Below, piece by piece: positions 41,250 to 50,213 of a stretch of 64,000 bases of DNA. The first letter of the stretch is position 1. The number at the start of each line of letters is the position of its first letter. The stretch lies in NCBI RefSeq assembly GCF_000243275.1, contig NZ_CM001437.1, forward strand, positions 557,480 to 621,479. The letters run 5' to 3'. The position numbers were made by a program, and so were the translations under genes. This DNA is from Myroides odoratus DSM 2801. Its GTDB lineage: Bacteria > Bacteroidota > Bacteroidia > Flavobacteriales > Flavobacteriaceae. The notes beneath the pieces were generated by a model. That model was not told the origin of the DNA. It saw nothing but the letters and a program-made list of their open reading frames with translations, and did not search any database.

Positions 41250-41864
41250 TTACACCTTCAATTCTTCACTTTCATTTACGATAACGACATCATTCTCAAT
41301 CAATTTCGCCTTTGCTTGTTGCAGTCCTTCCATCGTAATTGGCTTCGTTGCAAAATCCAAAAAATAGGTTTCAAATCCTGCATTCTTAGCATCCATTGCG
41401 GTATAAAACACACAAAATTCTGCTGCCAATCCACACACATACACTTCTGTAACTTGTTTATCTTTCAGAAAACCTAGAAGCCCTGTCGAATCGATTTTAT
41501 TGTTATCGTAAAAACCGCTATAGGAGTCGACTTGTTTATTCATTCCTTTTCGGAATACAGCAGCGACGGAATTACTCTTCCACGCTTGACTAAATGCTGC
41601 TCCTTCCGTTCCTTGTACGCAATGATCAGGCCATAACACCTGTGGTATTCCATGCAATTCAACCACATCGTATACGTGTTGATTGAGATGCTGAGAAGCA
41701 AAACTTTGGTGATCCAAAGGATGCCAATCTTGCGTTGCAACAATCAAATCAAAACGATCTTGTATTGCATTAATATAAGGGATAATTACATCCCCCTCTT
41801 TCACTGCTAAGGCTCCGTTCGGTAAAAAATCAACTTGTAAATCAACTACCAATAAAGCTTTCAT
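41250..41864 (-). CDS. pncA: Nicotinamidase
   Basis: Hydrolyses nicotinamide to nicotinate and ammonia in NAD salvage. 204 residues. Catalytic triad as in the isochorismatase-like fold: Asp8 (VVDLQVDF), Lys106 (VFRKGM) and Cys151 (GLAAEFCVFYTA). Metal-site residues Asp46, His48 and His52 are in QDWHPLDHQSF, and the cis-peptide loop WPDHCVQGTEGA is intact. First gene of a two-gene operon with the unknown gene at 40707. In this window the sirtuin at 5.7 kb would release nicotinamide, the substrate. Confidence 0.94.
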   Translation of the reverse strand: MKALLVVDLQVDFLPNGALAVKEGDVIIPYINAIQDRFDLIVATQDWHPLDHQSFASQHLNQHVYDVVELHGIPQVLWPDHCVQGTEGAAFSQAWKSNSVAAVFRKGMNKQVDSYSGFYDNNKIDSTGLLGFLKDKQVTEVYVCGLAAEFCVFYTAMDAKNAGFETYFLDFATKPITMEGLQQAKAKLIENDVVIVNESEELKV

Positions 41865-41924
41865 AAGTTACTACTTTTATTTTAAATTATAACAAAAAAA
41901 GAAACGAAAAATATATTTTATTTA

Positions 41925-43166
41925 CTATCTCTCGAATTCTTTCAATGTTTTTACGATAATAGATACACAATCCAACAATTGTTCATCATTCATTACTAAA
42001 GGTGGTGCGAAGCGAATAATGTTACCGTGGGTAGGTTTAGCCAATAATCCGTTATCTCTTAATTTCAAGCAGATATTCCAAGCCGTATCACTATCCTCTG
42101 TATCGTTGATTAAGATTGCATTTAACAATCCTTTTCCACGTACTAAAGTACAGATGTTGCTTGTTTCAATATATTTTGTTAATTCACTTCTGAACAATTG
42201 TCCTAAACGTTCTGCATTGTCTGCTAATTTTTCATCCAATACAACATCCAAAGCCGCAATAGCAATTGCTGCTGCCATTGGATTTCCACCAAAGGTAGAT
42301 CCATGCTGTCCTGGTTTGATTACGTTCATAATTTCATCATCTGCTAATACAGCTGAAATAGGGTAAGCACCTCCTGATAAAGCTTTTCCTAATACCAGGA
42401 TATCTGCTTTTACATTTTCATGTTGAATCGCCAACATTTTACCTGTTCTAGCAATTCCCGTTTGTACTTCATCTGCAATGAACAATACATTGTGTTGCTC
42501 ACATAGTAATTTTGCTTCTGCTAAATATCCTGTTTGAGGGACATAAACCCCTGCTTCCCCTTGAATAGGTTCAACTAAAAATCCAGCAATTGTTGCGCTA
42601 TCTTTCTCTAATGCTGCTCTTAATGCATCAATATTATCATAAGCCACACGGATAAAACCATCCGTATAAGGACCGTAATTTTTTCTAGCTTCCTCATCAT
42701 TTGAGAACGAAATGATTGTTGTTGTTCTTCCATGGAAGTTATTTTCACAAACAATAATTTTTGCTTGATTTTCAGCAATTCCCTTCTTCTCATATGCCCA
42801 TTTACGACAAACTTTCAAAGCCGTTTCCACTGCTTCAGCACCAGAGTTCATTGGCAATACTTTATCATACCCCATCAATTCAGTGATTTTCTTTTCATAC
42901 ACTCCTAATTGATCGTTGTAAAAAGCGCGAGAAGTCAACATCAACGTATTGGCTTGTTTCGTCATTGCTTCAATAATTCTCGGATGACAGTGTCCTTGAT
43001 TTACTGCTGAATAAGCAGATAAAAAGTCATAGTATTTTTTCCCTTCAACATCCCAAACATACACTCCTTCACCTTTTGATAATACAACTGGTAGTGGATG
43101 GTAGTTATGTGCTCCGTATTTATTTTCTAAAGCAATTGCTTGTTCTGAAGTTATTTTTCCTGACAT
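41925..43166 (-). CDS. rocD: Ornithine-oxo-acid transaminase
   Basis: PLP enzyme converting ornithine and 2-oxoglutarate to glutamate semialdehyde and glutamate. 413 residues, standard for ornithine aminotransferase. Motifs: YDFLSAYSAVNQGHCHP, phosphate loop MNSGAEAVETALK, ENNFHGRTTTIISFS, LVEPIQGEAGV, FIADEVQTGIARTGK (Asp to the pyridine N) and the Schiff-base lysine in ILVLGKALSGGAYPISAV, then HGSTFGGNP. The N-terminal TSEQAIALENKYGAHNY is characteristic of RocD and separates it from ArgD. Monocistronic. Confidence 0.95.
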   Translation of the reverse strand: MSGKITSEQAIALENKYGAHNYHPLPVVLSKGEGVYVWDVEGKKYYDFLSAYSAVNQGHCHPRIIEAMTKQANTLMLTSRAFYNDQLGVYEKKITELMGYDKVLPMNSGAEAVETALKVCRKWAYEKKGIAENQAKIIVCENNFHGRTTTIISFSNDEEARKNYGPYTDGFIRVAYDNIDALRAALEKDSATIAGFLVEPIQGEAGVYVPQTGYLAEAKLLCEQHNVLFIADEVQTGIARTGKMLAIQHENVKADILVLGKALSGGAYPISAVLADDEIMNVIKPGQHGSTFGGNPMAAAIAIAALDVVLDEKLADNAERLGQLFRSELTKYIETSNICTLVRGKGLLNAILINDTEDSDTAWNICLKLRDNGLLAKPTHGNIIRFAPPLVMNDEQLLDCVSIIVKTLKEFER

Positions 43167-43405
43167 AATAGTATCTGTTTTAATTTACCTGCAATTTACT
43201 TCTTTTTATGCACATAATTCGAAAAATACATTCATCTACCCTATTTTACACTTGTTTGTTGCTAAAAAACCGAATGCTTGTTCTTTGTATATTTACAACA
43301 TTCACCCTCAAATAAATCAAACTGCAGTCCCTATCTATTTATTTTATTCTATTTTTTTCATGAATCCTTTAAATCTATTGCAGAAGTTACAATGAAAAAA
43401 GAAAT

Positions 43406-43443
43406 AAAAAAAAGTGACCAAATTACCTTTGATCACTTTTTTT
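43406..43443 (-). terminator. Terminator after the IWN-YG secreted protein gene
   Basis: On the minus strand AAAGTGATCAAA and TTTGGTCACTTT pair with one U-G; long T-run follows. The plus-strand reading has a mismatch. Confidence 0.82.
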
Positions 43444-43451
43444 CTATTTGT

Positions 43452-43880
43452 TTATTTTAATTTTTCTTCAATTTCGGCCCATTTTGTTGGATCTTCTTTG
43501 ATGTCGATATAATAATCATACAACATACGAGTCAATTTTACTTCCACCCGTTGTCCCATCACTTCATTCAAGGTAAAATAACCGTGAAATTCTCCTCCTT
43601 TTTTAATCAAGGGTGGTTTTTCTGCGTGTGGATTCCAAGGCGAGAAATTACTCTTATCATCTCCATAAACGCCGTATTTATTCCAAATGGATTTCTTATT
43701 GTATTCATTACCATAGATTCCATTTGAATTCCATACCGAATTTTTATTTTCTGAAGGACAATTCAGACAGCCTAAATATTCTTGAGCTTTATTGTTGCTG
43801 TAAATTTCTAAAATTTGCGCTTTTAAATTAAAGGAAACAAGACAAAATAAAGCAACTAGTACATTAATTTTCTTTCTCAT
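43452..43880 (-). CDS. Secreted protein with repeated W-N-x-x-G-x-Y-G motif
   Basis: 142 residues with a signal peptide cleaved after NLKAQ (about 22). After YLGCLNCPSENKNS a short tandem motif occurs: VWNSNGIYGNEYNKKS, then IWNKYGVYGDDKSNFS, then PWNPHAE (period 15), with a CxxC just before (GCLNC). Similar SIWN-x-YG-x-YG stretches are known to me from small secreted bacterial proteins of unknown function. The C-terminal part (about 90-142) is a mixed domain, GEFHGYFTLNEVMGQRVEVK. Own terminator; upstream gap of 308 bases. Function unknown. Confidence 0.72.
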   Translation of the reverse strand: MRKKINVLVALFCLVSFNLKAQILEIYSNNKAQEYLGCLNCPSENKNSVWNSNGIYGNEYNKKSIWNKYGVYGDDKSNFSPWNPHAEKPPLIKKGGEFHGYFTLNEVMGQRVEVKLTRMLYDYYIDIKEDPTKWAEIEEKLK

Positions 43881-44188
43881 TTTTGTTGTTGTTTTGCTTC
43901 TTGCAAATTACAATATATTTTACATTTTACCCTTATCGAATCTTTTCTTATTTGTTAAATTCTAGTGCGATAAAACGTTTTTCTATCATTTAAGCAATAT
44001 TTTCACTCTACTTTTTTTACTCTAAACACATATCCTTCTTATTTCTTGTTAATAAAAAAATAGAATTGATTTTTTTTATTAAAAAAAGAGTACATTTAAT
44101 ATTTACTAGCTATTTAATATTCATTCTATTAGGAATATAGTAAGTTATACTATACCAATTAGCGCACATTTCACAAAAACAAATTTTT
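43881..44188. other. Divergent AT-rich intergenic region
   Basis: 308 bases between the secreted-protein gene and the GNAT gene, almost all A/T. A seven-base TAATTTG at about 43910 on the minus strand is one base short of a -7 box. No ORF or hairpin seen. Confidence 0.5.
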
Positions 44189-44695
44189 ATGCAAAGCCAA
44201 CGCTTATCTCTTACTATACTTGATCACCATGACAATGCTTTTATCATGGAAATTGTCAATACACCTGGTTGGTTAAAATTTATTGGCAATCGAAACATTT
44301 ACAGCGCATTAGACGCACAGCTTTACATTCAAAATATTTTAGACAATCCATTGTTTACCTATTGGGTAGTACGTCTCAACACAGATCAAAGTCCAATTGG
44401 CGTTATTTCGCTCATTAAGCGAACATACTTGGATGCACACGATTTAGGTTTTGCATTTCTTCCTCATCACATGAATATGGGCTATGCATATGAAGCTGCT
44501 TCTCAGGTTATTGAACACCTAAAAGCAATGCAATTACACCCCAAACTATATGCAACAACACTACCAGAGAATAAAAGTTCGATTAAACTATTAAATCGTC
44601 TAGGTTTTCATTTTATTGAAACCATACATCCTCAAGATGAGCTTTTAAATTTATATCAGTTAGAACTAAATAAAGGGTGCGAGATAAAAGAATAA
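44189..44695 (+). CDS. GNAT family N-acetyltransferase (RimJ/RimL type)
   Basis: 168 residues. Order and motifs of the Acetyltransf_3 family: N-terminal RLSLTILDHHDNAFIMEIVNTPGWLKFIGN, strand SPIGVISLIKRTYLDAHDLGFAFLP, a degenerate acetyl-CoA loop HHMNMGYAYEAASQVIEHL (the Q/RxxGxG/A motif reads MNMGYA) and the C-terminal ENKSSIKLLNRLGFHFIETI. Probably acetylates a protein N-terminus or small amine; substrate unknown. ATG at 44189. The next gene has its own promoter box in the 58-base gap. Confidence 0.85.
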   Translation: MQSQRLSLTILDHHDNAFIMEIVNTPGWLKFIGNRNIYSALDAQLYIQNILDNPLFTYWVVRLNTDQSPIGVISLIKRTYLDAHDLGFAFLPHHMNMGYAYEAASQVIEHLKAMQLHPKLYATTLPENKSSIKLLNRLGFHFIETIHPQDELLNLYQLELNKGCEIKE

Positions 44696-44713
44696 CCCCA
44701 AAGAATTCCTCCT

Positions 44714-44721
44714 TATCTTTG
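44714..44721 (+). promoter_or_regulatory. Candidate -7 box TATCTTTG
   Basis: Perfect TAnnTTTG, 32 bases before the methyltransferase ATG at 44754. Confidence 0.5.
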
Positions 44722-44753
44722 TTCACTAAGAACCATGTAAAGTTTTTCTTCCC

Positions 44754-45377
44754 ATGAAATGTATATTGTGTCAAAATCAGTTAACCCATAAGGTTGATCC
44801 ATACTATTATCATTGTACTACTTGTCTTGCTTATGTCAAAGATGTTCAATATTACTTTTCGGAAGAGCAAGAAAAAAAGCACTACGAATTTCACAATAAC
44901 GATGTCAATGATTTAGGCTATCAAAAGTTTACCTCACCCATCACCAATGAAATTCTCATGCGTTTTCAACCTGATACTTTGGGATTGGATTTTGGTTGTG
45001 GCAAAGGCCCCGTTATTACCAAACAATTGGTTGACCGCGGCTATGCAGTCAACTTGTATGACCCCTATTTTTATCCCGATAAATCATACCAAAATCACCA
45101 ATACGATTATATTTTCAGCTGTGAGGTATTTGAACACTTGTATCATCCTCATGAAGAAATTTTACATTTAAAAGGACTATTAAAACCTAAGGGCATGTTG
45201 TTTGTTATGACACACCTCTATGCTAATCAAAAACCTTTTGAATCTTGGTATTATCGCAAAGATGAAACGCATGTTTTTATTTATACCGCTCAAACCTTTG
45301 AATATATCGCAAAGCACTATCAGTTCACTATACTAAAAATTACGGAGCGCTTTATTGCTTTAGTATCCTTAGATTAA
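44754..45377 (+). CDS. Class I methyltransferase with N-terminal zinc ribbon
   Basis: 207 residues. An N-terminal zinc-ribbon-like pair, CILCQ (Cys3, Cys6) and HCTTC (Cys21, Cys24), precedes a SAM-binding Rossmann domain: motif I LGLDFGCGKGPVITKQL (about 76), then YDYIFSCEVFEHLYHPHEEI (motif IV, methyltransf_11/23-like) and LKPKGMLFVMTHL. This build is like the small flavobacterial methyltransferases that modify small molecules or sugars; substrate unknown. Good -7 box upstream and a weak hairpin (about 45415-45440) after the stop. Confidence 0.82.
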   Translation: MKCILCQNQLTHKVDPYYYHCTTCLAYVKDVQYYFSEEQEKKHYEFHNNDVNDLGYQKFTSPITNEILMRFQPDTLGLDFGCGKGPVITKQLVDRGYAVNLYDPYFYPDKSYQNHQYDYIFSCEVFEHLYHPHEEILHLKGLLKPKGMLFVMTHLYANQKPFESWYYRKDETHVFIYTAQTFEYIAKHYQFTILKITERFIALVSLD

Positions 45378-45470
45378 ATCCTTTATTTTCAACAGGTATA
45401 CTTGTAAAAAGTTTCTCCCCTCTTACTACATAAGGGAGGCTTTTCCGTTTAAGTACAACATGATTCAACG

Positions 45471-45503
45471 AAAAAGGAGTAATTCAGCTGAACTACTCCC
45501 TTT
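45471..45503 (-). terminator. Terminator after the second PorP/SprF gene
   Basis: On the minus strand GGAGTAGTTC-AGCT-GAATTACTCC (one wobble) followed by five T. Confidence 0.8.
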
Positions 45504-45510
45504 CTTATCT

Positions 45511-45530
45511 ACTGCTTGTTTCCAAGCAGT
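45511..45530 (-). other. Extra hairpin ahead of the terminator
   Basis: ACTGCTTG-(4 bases)-CAAGCAGT, perfect 8-bp stem, lies between the PorP/SprF stop and the terminator. It may protect the transcript 3' end. Confidence 0.55.
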
Positions 45531-45567
45531 AAGAACAATAAAAAAAAATTATGAAATCTTTATATGT

Positions 45568-46509
45568 TTAGAAAAATCGAGGTGCGACTTTTCTTCTTTT
45601 CTTATTTGCAAGCTCAAACTTCATAAATATCTCATGAGAGCCTGAGTGATAGTTTGCTAGTTTACTGGTATCTGCATCATAGGTATACCCTACAAATAAA
45701 CCGTCTGAAACTTGAAAACCAGCTAATCCACTTACCGAAGCATCCCAACGGTAGGCAGCACCTAATGTAAACTTTTCGTAGAACCAGAAGTTAGCGGTTA
45801 AATCAACTTGTAAGGGTGCACCAGTTACCACTTTAACTAAGGCTGCAGGTTTAAATTGTACCTGGTAATTCAAATCAAATACATAACCTCCCATCAGGTA
45901 AAAATGAGTTTTCTCATTCATTACCTTATAATCATTGTCATTGTAGATTGTACTAGACAAAATCATGGGAACGGATAATCCTACATACGCTTTGTCGGAA
46001 TATAAATAGACTCCTGCCCCAACATTACCTGAAAACTTATTTGTGATATTGTTTTCTGCCACAGGATCTGTTCCATCATAGATATGCAATTTATTGTAAT
46101 CAACATCCAAAAGAGATCCTGTTCCTTTTAGTCCAAATGCTAATTTATAGTCATAGTTCAGGTTCACTGTATACGCTAAATCAATGGATAAACTATTTTG
46201 ATCTGTCACTCCTAAACGGTCATTTTTAAAGTGAACGCCCATCCCTAAACCATTATCTGTTAAAGGTGTTGTTACAGATAAGTGTGCTGTTTTAGGAGCT
46301 CCTTCTAGACCTACCCATTGTGTGCGATACAATCCAAAAATATGTAGTCGATCAACACTACCTGCATAAGCGGGATTGATGACAGCTGGATTATACATGT
46401 ATTGGGTATATTGCGGATCTTGTTGAGCAAAAGTCTGTTGGATACCCAACCAACTTAAACCAAGTAAAACAAGAGGTTTTATTGTATTTTTTATTTGCAT
46501 AGCGTTCAT
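45568..46509 (-). CDS. PorP/SprF family type IX secretion membrane protein (copy 2)
   Basis: 313-residue outer-membrane barrel. Signal peptide ends IQQTFAQ (about 29), then the family hallmark QDPQYTQYMYNPAVINPAYAGS (here residues 30-51) and TQWVGLEGAPKT. SprF-type proteins are needed to secrete or retain at the surface proteins with a type B CTD. It lies 2 bases after a CHU_C gene, its likely client. By eye about 85 % identical over the mature part to the PorP/SprF protein at 50214. Alternative ATG at 46500. It ends KKRRKVAPRFF, as does the other copy. Confidence 0.9.
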   Translation of the reverse strand: MNAMQIKNTIKPLVLLGLSWLGIQQTFAQQDPQYTQYMYNPAVINPAYAGSVDRLHIFGLYRTQWVGLEGAPKTAHLSVTTPLTDNGLGMGVHFKNDRLGVTDQNSLSIDLAYTVNLNYDYKLAFGLKGTGSLLDVDYNKLHIYDGTDPVAENNITNKFSGNVGAGVYLYSDKAYVGLSVPMILSSTIYNDNDYKVMNEKTHFYLMGGYVFDLNYQVQFKPAALVKVVTGAPLQVDLTANFWFYEKFTLGAAYRWDASVSGLAGFQVSDGLFVGYTYDADTSKLANYHSGSHEIFMKFELANKKRRKVAPRFF

Positions 46510-46511
46510 TT

Positions 46512-47819
46512 TTAATTCGTTTCAAGGTGTAGATTGGCAGCCTTTTTAATCATGCGACTTCCATTAGCGTCTTTATATTCATAGGTAACAACATAGTAAT
46601 AGGTCCCGCTAGCAAGTTTAGCTCCCTTATCTACCGTTATTTTCCCTTCCGAATACCCTTTAAAAACATTGCTACTTCCATCTCCTTTTGGATCATATCC
46701 TGTAGTTTCAAACACTCGTGCCCCCCAACGGTTGAAAATTTCTACTTTATTGTTGGGATAGTTTTGGATATTCTCAATGATGAAATAATCATTTTTTCCA
46801 TCACCATTGACTGTTACGAGGTTATAAATCACGACATCGCCATCTGTAATCCATTCTTTCTTAACCGCTGCCAACGTAAAAAAACCATACCCTTTTACAC
46901 TTGCAATTGTGGTTACCTCTTGGGTTGACATATCCACAACTCCTCCTTCATCTACCCATAATTGCTGCTTCGCATCCCAACGTACAATGTGTAACTCTTC
47001 TTCGGGATTAGCCAAGACTTCAGTCGCTGTAGTGGATTCATCCCAACTTAACGTCAACAGTACATCACTGTGTTTATCATTTCCTTTATTGATAATCCAA
47101 TATTCTTGATCATTAAGCTTCTTAACCACCCCTACACTATTTGGACGCGCCTTAAAAAAAGTGGGATCCTTATACACATATTGACCAATAAAAACAGCGT
47201 TATCTTCTTTGGGAGCAGAAATACGCGCCAGACGATATTTTCCTCCATCTCCACTGGGATAAGTAAAAGATTCATTTCCAATCTTCTCTATGGCTCCTTG
47301 AATATGAGCTGAATCGCTAACTTGGTGTACCTTAGCTCCTTTTTTAAACGTAAACATTCCATTAGATACTTTTGTTATGGAATTATAAACTGAATCCACT
47401 CGAATAATTCCATTTTGAAACTCGGCTACGCCCGAAACGTCTATATTGTTCTTTAAATCAAAAGCTACTTCTTGTACTGGACTATCAAAAGTGATATGGT
47501 GAAAGGAAGTCATTTGATTTCCTCCAATTCTCTTAGGTTCTTGAGCAGGTTCTTCTACTTTAAATATGGTGGTAGAGGTCGTATTATGCGTTGTCAATCC
47601 ATATGCTCCATCATTGATAAAATTTTGAAAGTAAATTACTGTACCATCATTGGTCATTTCTCCTGATGTACTATTCTCAAAATCTCCTTTAAACGAAACT
47701 AAACTCTCTGGTGCTATACTCAAAATACCTTCATTGGTAATTGGATTGGTACTTTGTCCGTAAATCAGTATACCTTGACAAACTAGTACCCATACGATGT
47801 ATTTTCTTCTCTTTTTCAT
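46512..47819 (-). CDS. Secreted protein with type B T9SS CTD (CHU_C), copy 2
   Basis: 435 residues: signal peptide (cleaved after LIYGQ, about 22), a beta-rich N-terminal domain (about 30-330: NEGILSIAPESLVSFKGDFE, MTNDGTVIYFQNFINDG) and the gliding-motility-associated C-terminal domain (about 335-435): VTVNGDGKNDYFIIENIQN, NNKVEIFNRWGARVFETTGY and SGTYYYVVTYEYKDANGSRM, which is TIGR04131/CHU_C, the type B signal of T9SS. It should be exported through the T9SS and held by the PorP/SprF protein 2 bases downstream. Homologous along its whole length to the 436-residue protein at 51158. Upstream is a 360-base gene-free gap. Confidence 0.9.
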   Translation of the reverse strand: MKKRRKYIVWVLVCQGILIYGQSTNPITNEGILSIAPESLVSFKGDFENSTSGEMTNDGTVIYFQNFINDGAYGLTTHNTTSTTIFKVEEPAQEPKRIGGNQMTSFHHITFDSPVQEVAFDLKNNIDVSGVAEFQNGIIRVDSVYNSITKVSNGMFTFKKGAKVHQVSDSAHIQGAIEKIGNESFTYPSGDGGKYRLARISAPKEDNAVFIGQYVYKDPTFFKARPNSVGVVKKLNDQEYWIINKGNDKHSDVLLTLSWDESTTATEVLANPEEELHIVRWDAKQQLWVDEGGVVDMSTQEVTTIASVKGYGFFTLAAVKKEWITDGDVVIYNLVTVNGDGKNDYFIIENIQNYPNNKVEIFNRWGARVFETTGYDPKGDGSSNVFKGYSEGKITVDKGAKLASGTYYYVVTYEYKDANGSRMIKKAANLHLETN

Positions 47820-48180
47820 CCTTTTTTTCTGCTAATTTTAATTTTTCTACTGGCCTCATAGATAAAGTGTACTGCTGTATCATCGTTACAAAAACAAGGA
47901 AGATTACTGCAAAAGTTGAAGCCAATTCATTTACATTTCTTCACATTGACTTTTATTTCTTTGATTTATAAAAGCATTCATTTACATTTTATCAAGTACC
48001 GTACCAAAAAAATCTCAATATTAGATTTTATTTTATTTTTACAACAAAAAACAAACACAACATATTGAAAACAAACAACTTATTCACTAAAAACAAATAT
48101 TAAAAAACATAAATTATTTGTTTAAAAAATTCATTCTTTCATTTTTACTCCTTTCTTACCTGGTTAGTTTTAGTATAAAA
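47820..48180. other. AT-rich gap upstream of the second CHU_C gene
   Basis: 360 bases between a terminator and the CHU_C start; it must carry the promoter of the copy 2 pair. No perfect TAnnTTTG was found in the right place. A direct repeat ATGTAAATGAATG/GAAATGTAAATGAATTG occurs at about 47930-47985. No gene. Confidence 0.5.
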
Positions 48181-48181
48181 A

Positions 48182-48213
48182 AAAAGGATTAGCTGATATC
48201 AGCTAATCCTTTT
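48182..48213 (-). terminator. Terminator at the end of the surface-protein operon
   Basis: Perfect palindrome of GGATTAGCTGATATCAGC-TAATCC type with a run of nine T/A on the minus side, 36 bases after the stop of the OmpA-like gene. It separates the main operon from the copy 2 pair. Confidence 0.92.
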
Positions 48214-48248
48214 CAATTGAAAAAATTAAATTACTTATGTTACATTAC

Positions 48249-50201
48249 TTACAAGTTCACAATGATAAATTCACTTCGTCTGTTTTCTTGGTGTTGTTCA
48301 TCGGTACATGCTACACCATTGCTACATGTATTCACCAATTGACTTTCTCCATATCCTTTACCTGTCAAACGTTTTGCTGCTACACCCTGGCTGATCATCC
48401 ATTGGATCGTAGCTTGCGCACGACGTTCAGATAAAGTCATGTTATACGCGTCATTTCCGCGGCTATCGGTATGCGAACGCACGTCGATCTCCAGTTTTGG
48501 ATGTTCAAGCATAACGTCAACAACCTTTTGCAATTCAATTTGTGCATCTGGACGAATCGCTGCAGAGTCAAAATCAAAGTGAATCGGTGATAATTTCAAT
48601 TTCTTGAATAAATCATCCCCTTTCTCGATCAATTCTATTTGAATGTTTACGCGTTGCTGCGCATCGCGGTTGGTGTCTATTTCAAATTCCTTAGAAAAAT
48701 ACCCTTCTTTGTTAACTTGAACGCGATACTGCTGGCCACAGAATAACTTCTCAGCGCTATAGTACCCTTGTTCATCGGTATACACCTTTTCAACAACTTT
48801 GTTCTGCTTGTCGTATACCGTGATTTCTACCCCTTGGATACCACCATGGGACTCGAGATCCGATACCACACCGTCCATGATTTGATAACACGGTTTTTCT
48901 ACAAACAAATACACATCATCTGCTCCATGCCCACCTGCTTTGTTAGAAGTAACAAATCCTTTTTTCGAAGCGGCATCAATATACAAGCTGAAATCGTCAA
49001 AAGAACTGTTGATATCCGGTCCTAAGTTAACTGGTACTCCCATCTTCCCATCGGGATTGATCTTGGATTTGTACAAGTCCAATCCGCCAAATCCGGGATG
49101 ACCATCGCTGGAAAAATACAACATATAATCACTCGAGATGAAAGGGAAAGTCTCGCGTCCTGCCGTATTCACCTCATGCCCCAAATGTTCAATTGGTCCA
49201 AAACGACCTGTTTCATAGATACTCACGCGAAATAAATCCGATTGACCTAAGCTTCCCTGGCGATCCGAAACAAAATACATCCATTTCTCATCTGGGGTTA
49301 ATGCTGGGTGAGCCGTATTATAATCCGCTACGTTAAAAGGCAATTCCTCTACCGATCCCCAACTTCCATCGCTTTGTTTGCGGGATTTGTAAATCTTCAA
49401 CAAAGACGATTCTTCCTCGTTGTATTGGGCGCGTTTGCCCCCGCGTACCGAACCATTATTACTGGTAAAATACATCGTATTCCCATCTTTGGTAAAGATA
49501 GCCGTTCCCATATTTAGCTCTTTAGAAGCAATCTCCTTGGCGAATAAAACTGGATCGCTAAAGCTCCCGTCTTCGCCGATAGTCGTGGAATACAACTTGG
49601 TATAGTGTTGATTGGTCCAACTGTGAACCTTGTTTTTCATTGCTGCGCTCTCCCGAGAAGAAGTAAAAATCAAGCGGTTGTCTAAGAGCGTAGCCCCATA
49701 GTCCGAATGCTCGCTATTGGTAGACAGATTAACCAATGTAAAACGAGACGCTGGTAGGGTTTGATCTACTAATTCTTCGTGAGAAATGAATAACTGGGCA
49801 CGAGAATCCGAAGACTGAAGCTTCGCAAACTCTTGCAACACTTTATCGGCTTGTTCGGTATAATTCATCGCTTTTAGTGTTTGCCCATAGCGATAGTAAT
49901 ATTCTTTGTCTAAAGCACTTACATTCTTATCGGCATAAGAACCTTGAAACAATTCATCATACCACTTAAATGCTTCAGCAAACTTGCCATTGAAGTAATA
50001 GGAATCACCGAGTTTACTCAAAACAGAGGCGTTTGCCTCGCCTTTCTCAACCATCGTTTCATATACCTTAATTGCATCAATATAGGCATACGTATCAAAG
50101 TTGCGATCGGCTTTGCGCTCTTTTCTATTTTGGCCCAAGCTACTTATGCTTGAAAATAGCAAACAAAGCAGGATGCCATTAACTATATATTTTCTAACCA
50201 T
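48249..50201 (-). CDS. PorE/SprD-like OmpA family protein (TPR, propeller, CarboxypepD_reg, OmpA)
   Basis: 650 residues in the domain order known for PorE: signal peptide (about 1-23), TPR region (about 30-130, GKFAEAFKWYDELFQG), WD40-like PD40 propeller (about 150-430; MYFVSDRQGSLGQSDLFR, LYFSSDGHPGFGGLDLYKS), a CarboxypepD_reg domain (about 440-515; GIQGVEITVYDKQNKV) and an OmpA C-terminal domain (about 535-650; IHFDFDSAAIRPD, HTDSRGNDAYNMTLSERRA) with the Asp and Arg that bind peptidoglycan. It should tie the surface system to the cell wall. Starts 12 bases after PorP/SprF copy 1. This stretch looks more GC-rich than its neighbours. T9SS core PorE versus accessory SprD-like protein is not decidable, but context favours the latter. 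Confidence 0.88.
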   Translation of the reverse strand: MVRKYIVNGILLCLLFSSISSLGQNRKERKADRNFDTYAYIDAIKVYETMVEKGEANASVLSKLGDSYYFNGKFAEAFKWYDELFQGSYADKNVSALDKEYYYRYGQTLKAMNYTEQADKVLQEFAKLQSSDSRAQLFISHEELVDQTLPASRFTLVNLSTNSEHSDYGATLLDNRLIFTSSRESAAMKNKVHSWTNQHYTKLYSTTIGEDGSFSDPVLFAKEIASKELNMGTAIFTKDGNTMYFTSNNGSVRGGKRAQYNEEESSLLKIYKSRKQSDGSWGSVEELPFNVADYNTAHPALTPDEKWMYFVSDRQGSLGQSDLFRVSIYETGRFGPIEHLGHEVNTAGRETFPFISSDYMLYFSSDGHPGFGGLDLYKSKINPDGKMGVPVNLGPDINSSFDDFSLYIDAASKKGFVTSNKAGGHGADDVYLFVEKPCYQIMDGVVSDLESHGGIQGVEITVYDKQNKVVEKVYTDEQGYYSAEKLFCGQQYRVQVNKEGYFSKEFEIDTNRDAQQRVNIQIELIEKGDDLFKKLKLSPIHFDFDSAAIRPDAQIELQKVVDVMLEHPKLEIDVRSHTDSRGNDAYNMTLSERRAQATIQWMISQGVAAKRLTGKGYGESQLVNTCSNGVACTDEQHQENRRSEFIIVNL

Positions 50202-50213
50202 ATGTGCTTGTCT

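Noticed and set aside
43278..43460. 60-codon plus-strand ORF ending in a terminator
   Set aside because: AT-rich, poor codon use, reads into the terminator of the opposite gene and looks like no protein family.
45411..45445. Terminator after the zinc-ribbon methyltransferase
   Set aside because: The hairpin CCCCTCTTA/TAAGGGAGG has a mismatch and a wobble and only four T; too weak to list as a feature.
47731..47925. 64-codon minus-strand ORF upstream of the CHU_C copy 2
   Set aside because: It overlaps the signal-peptide coding region of the CHU_C gene in another frame and has no independent support.
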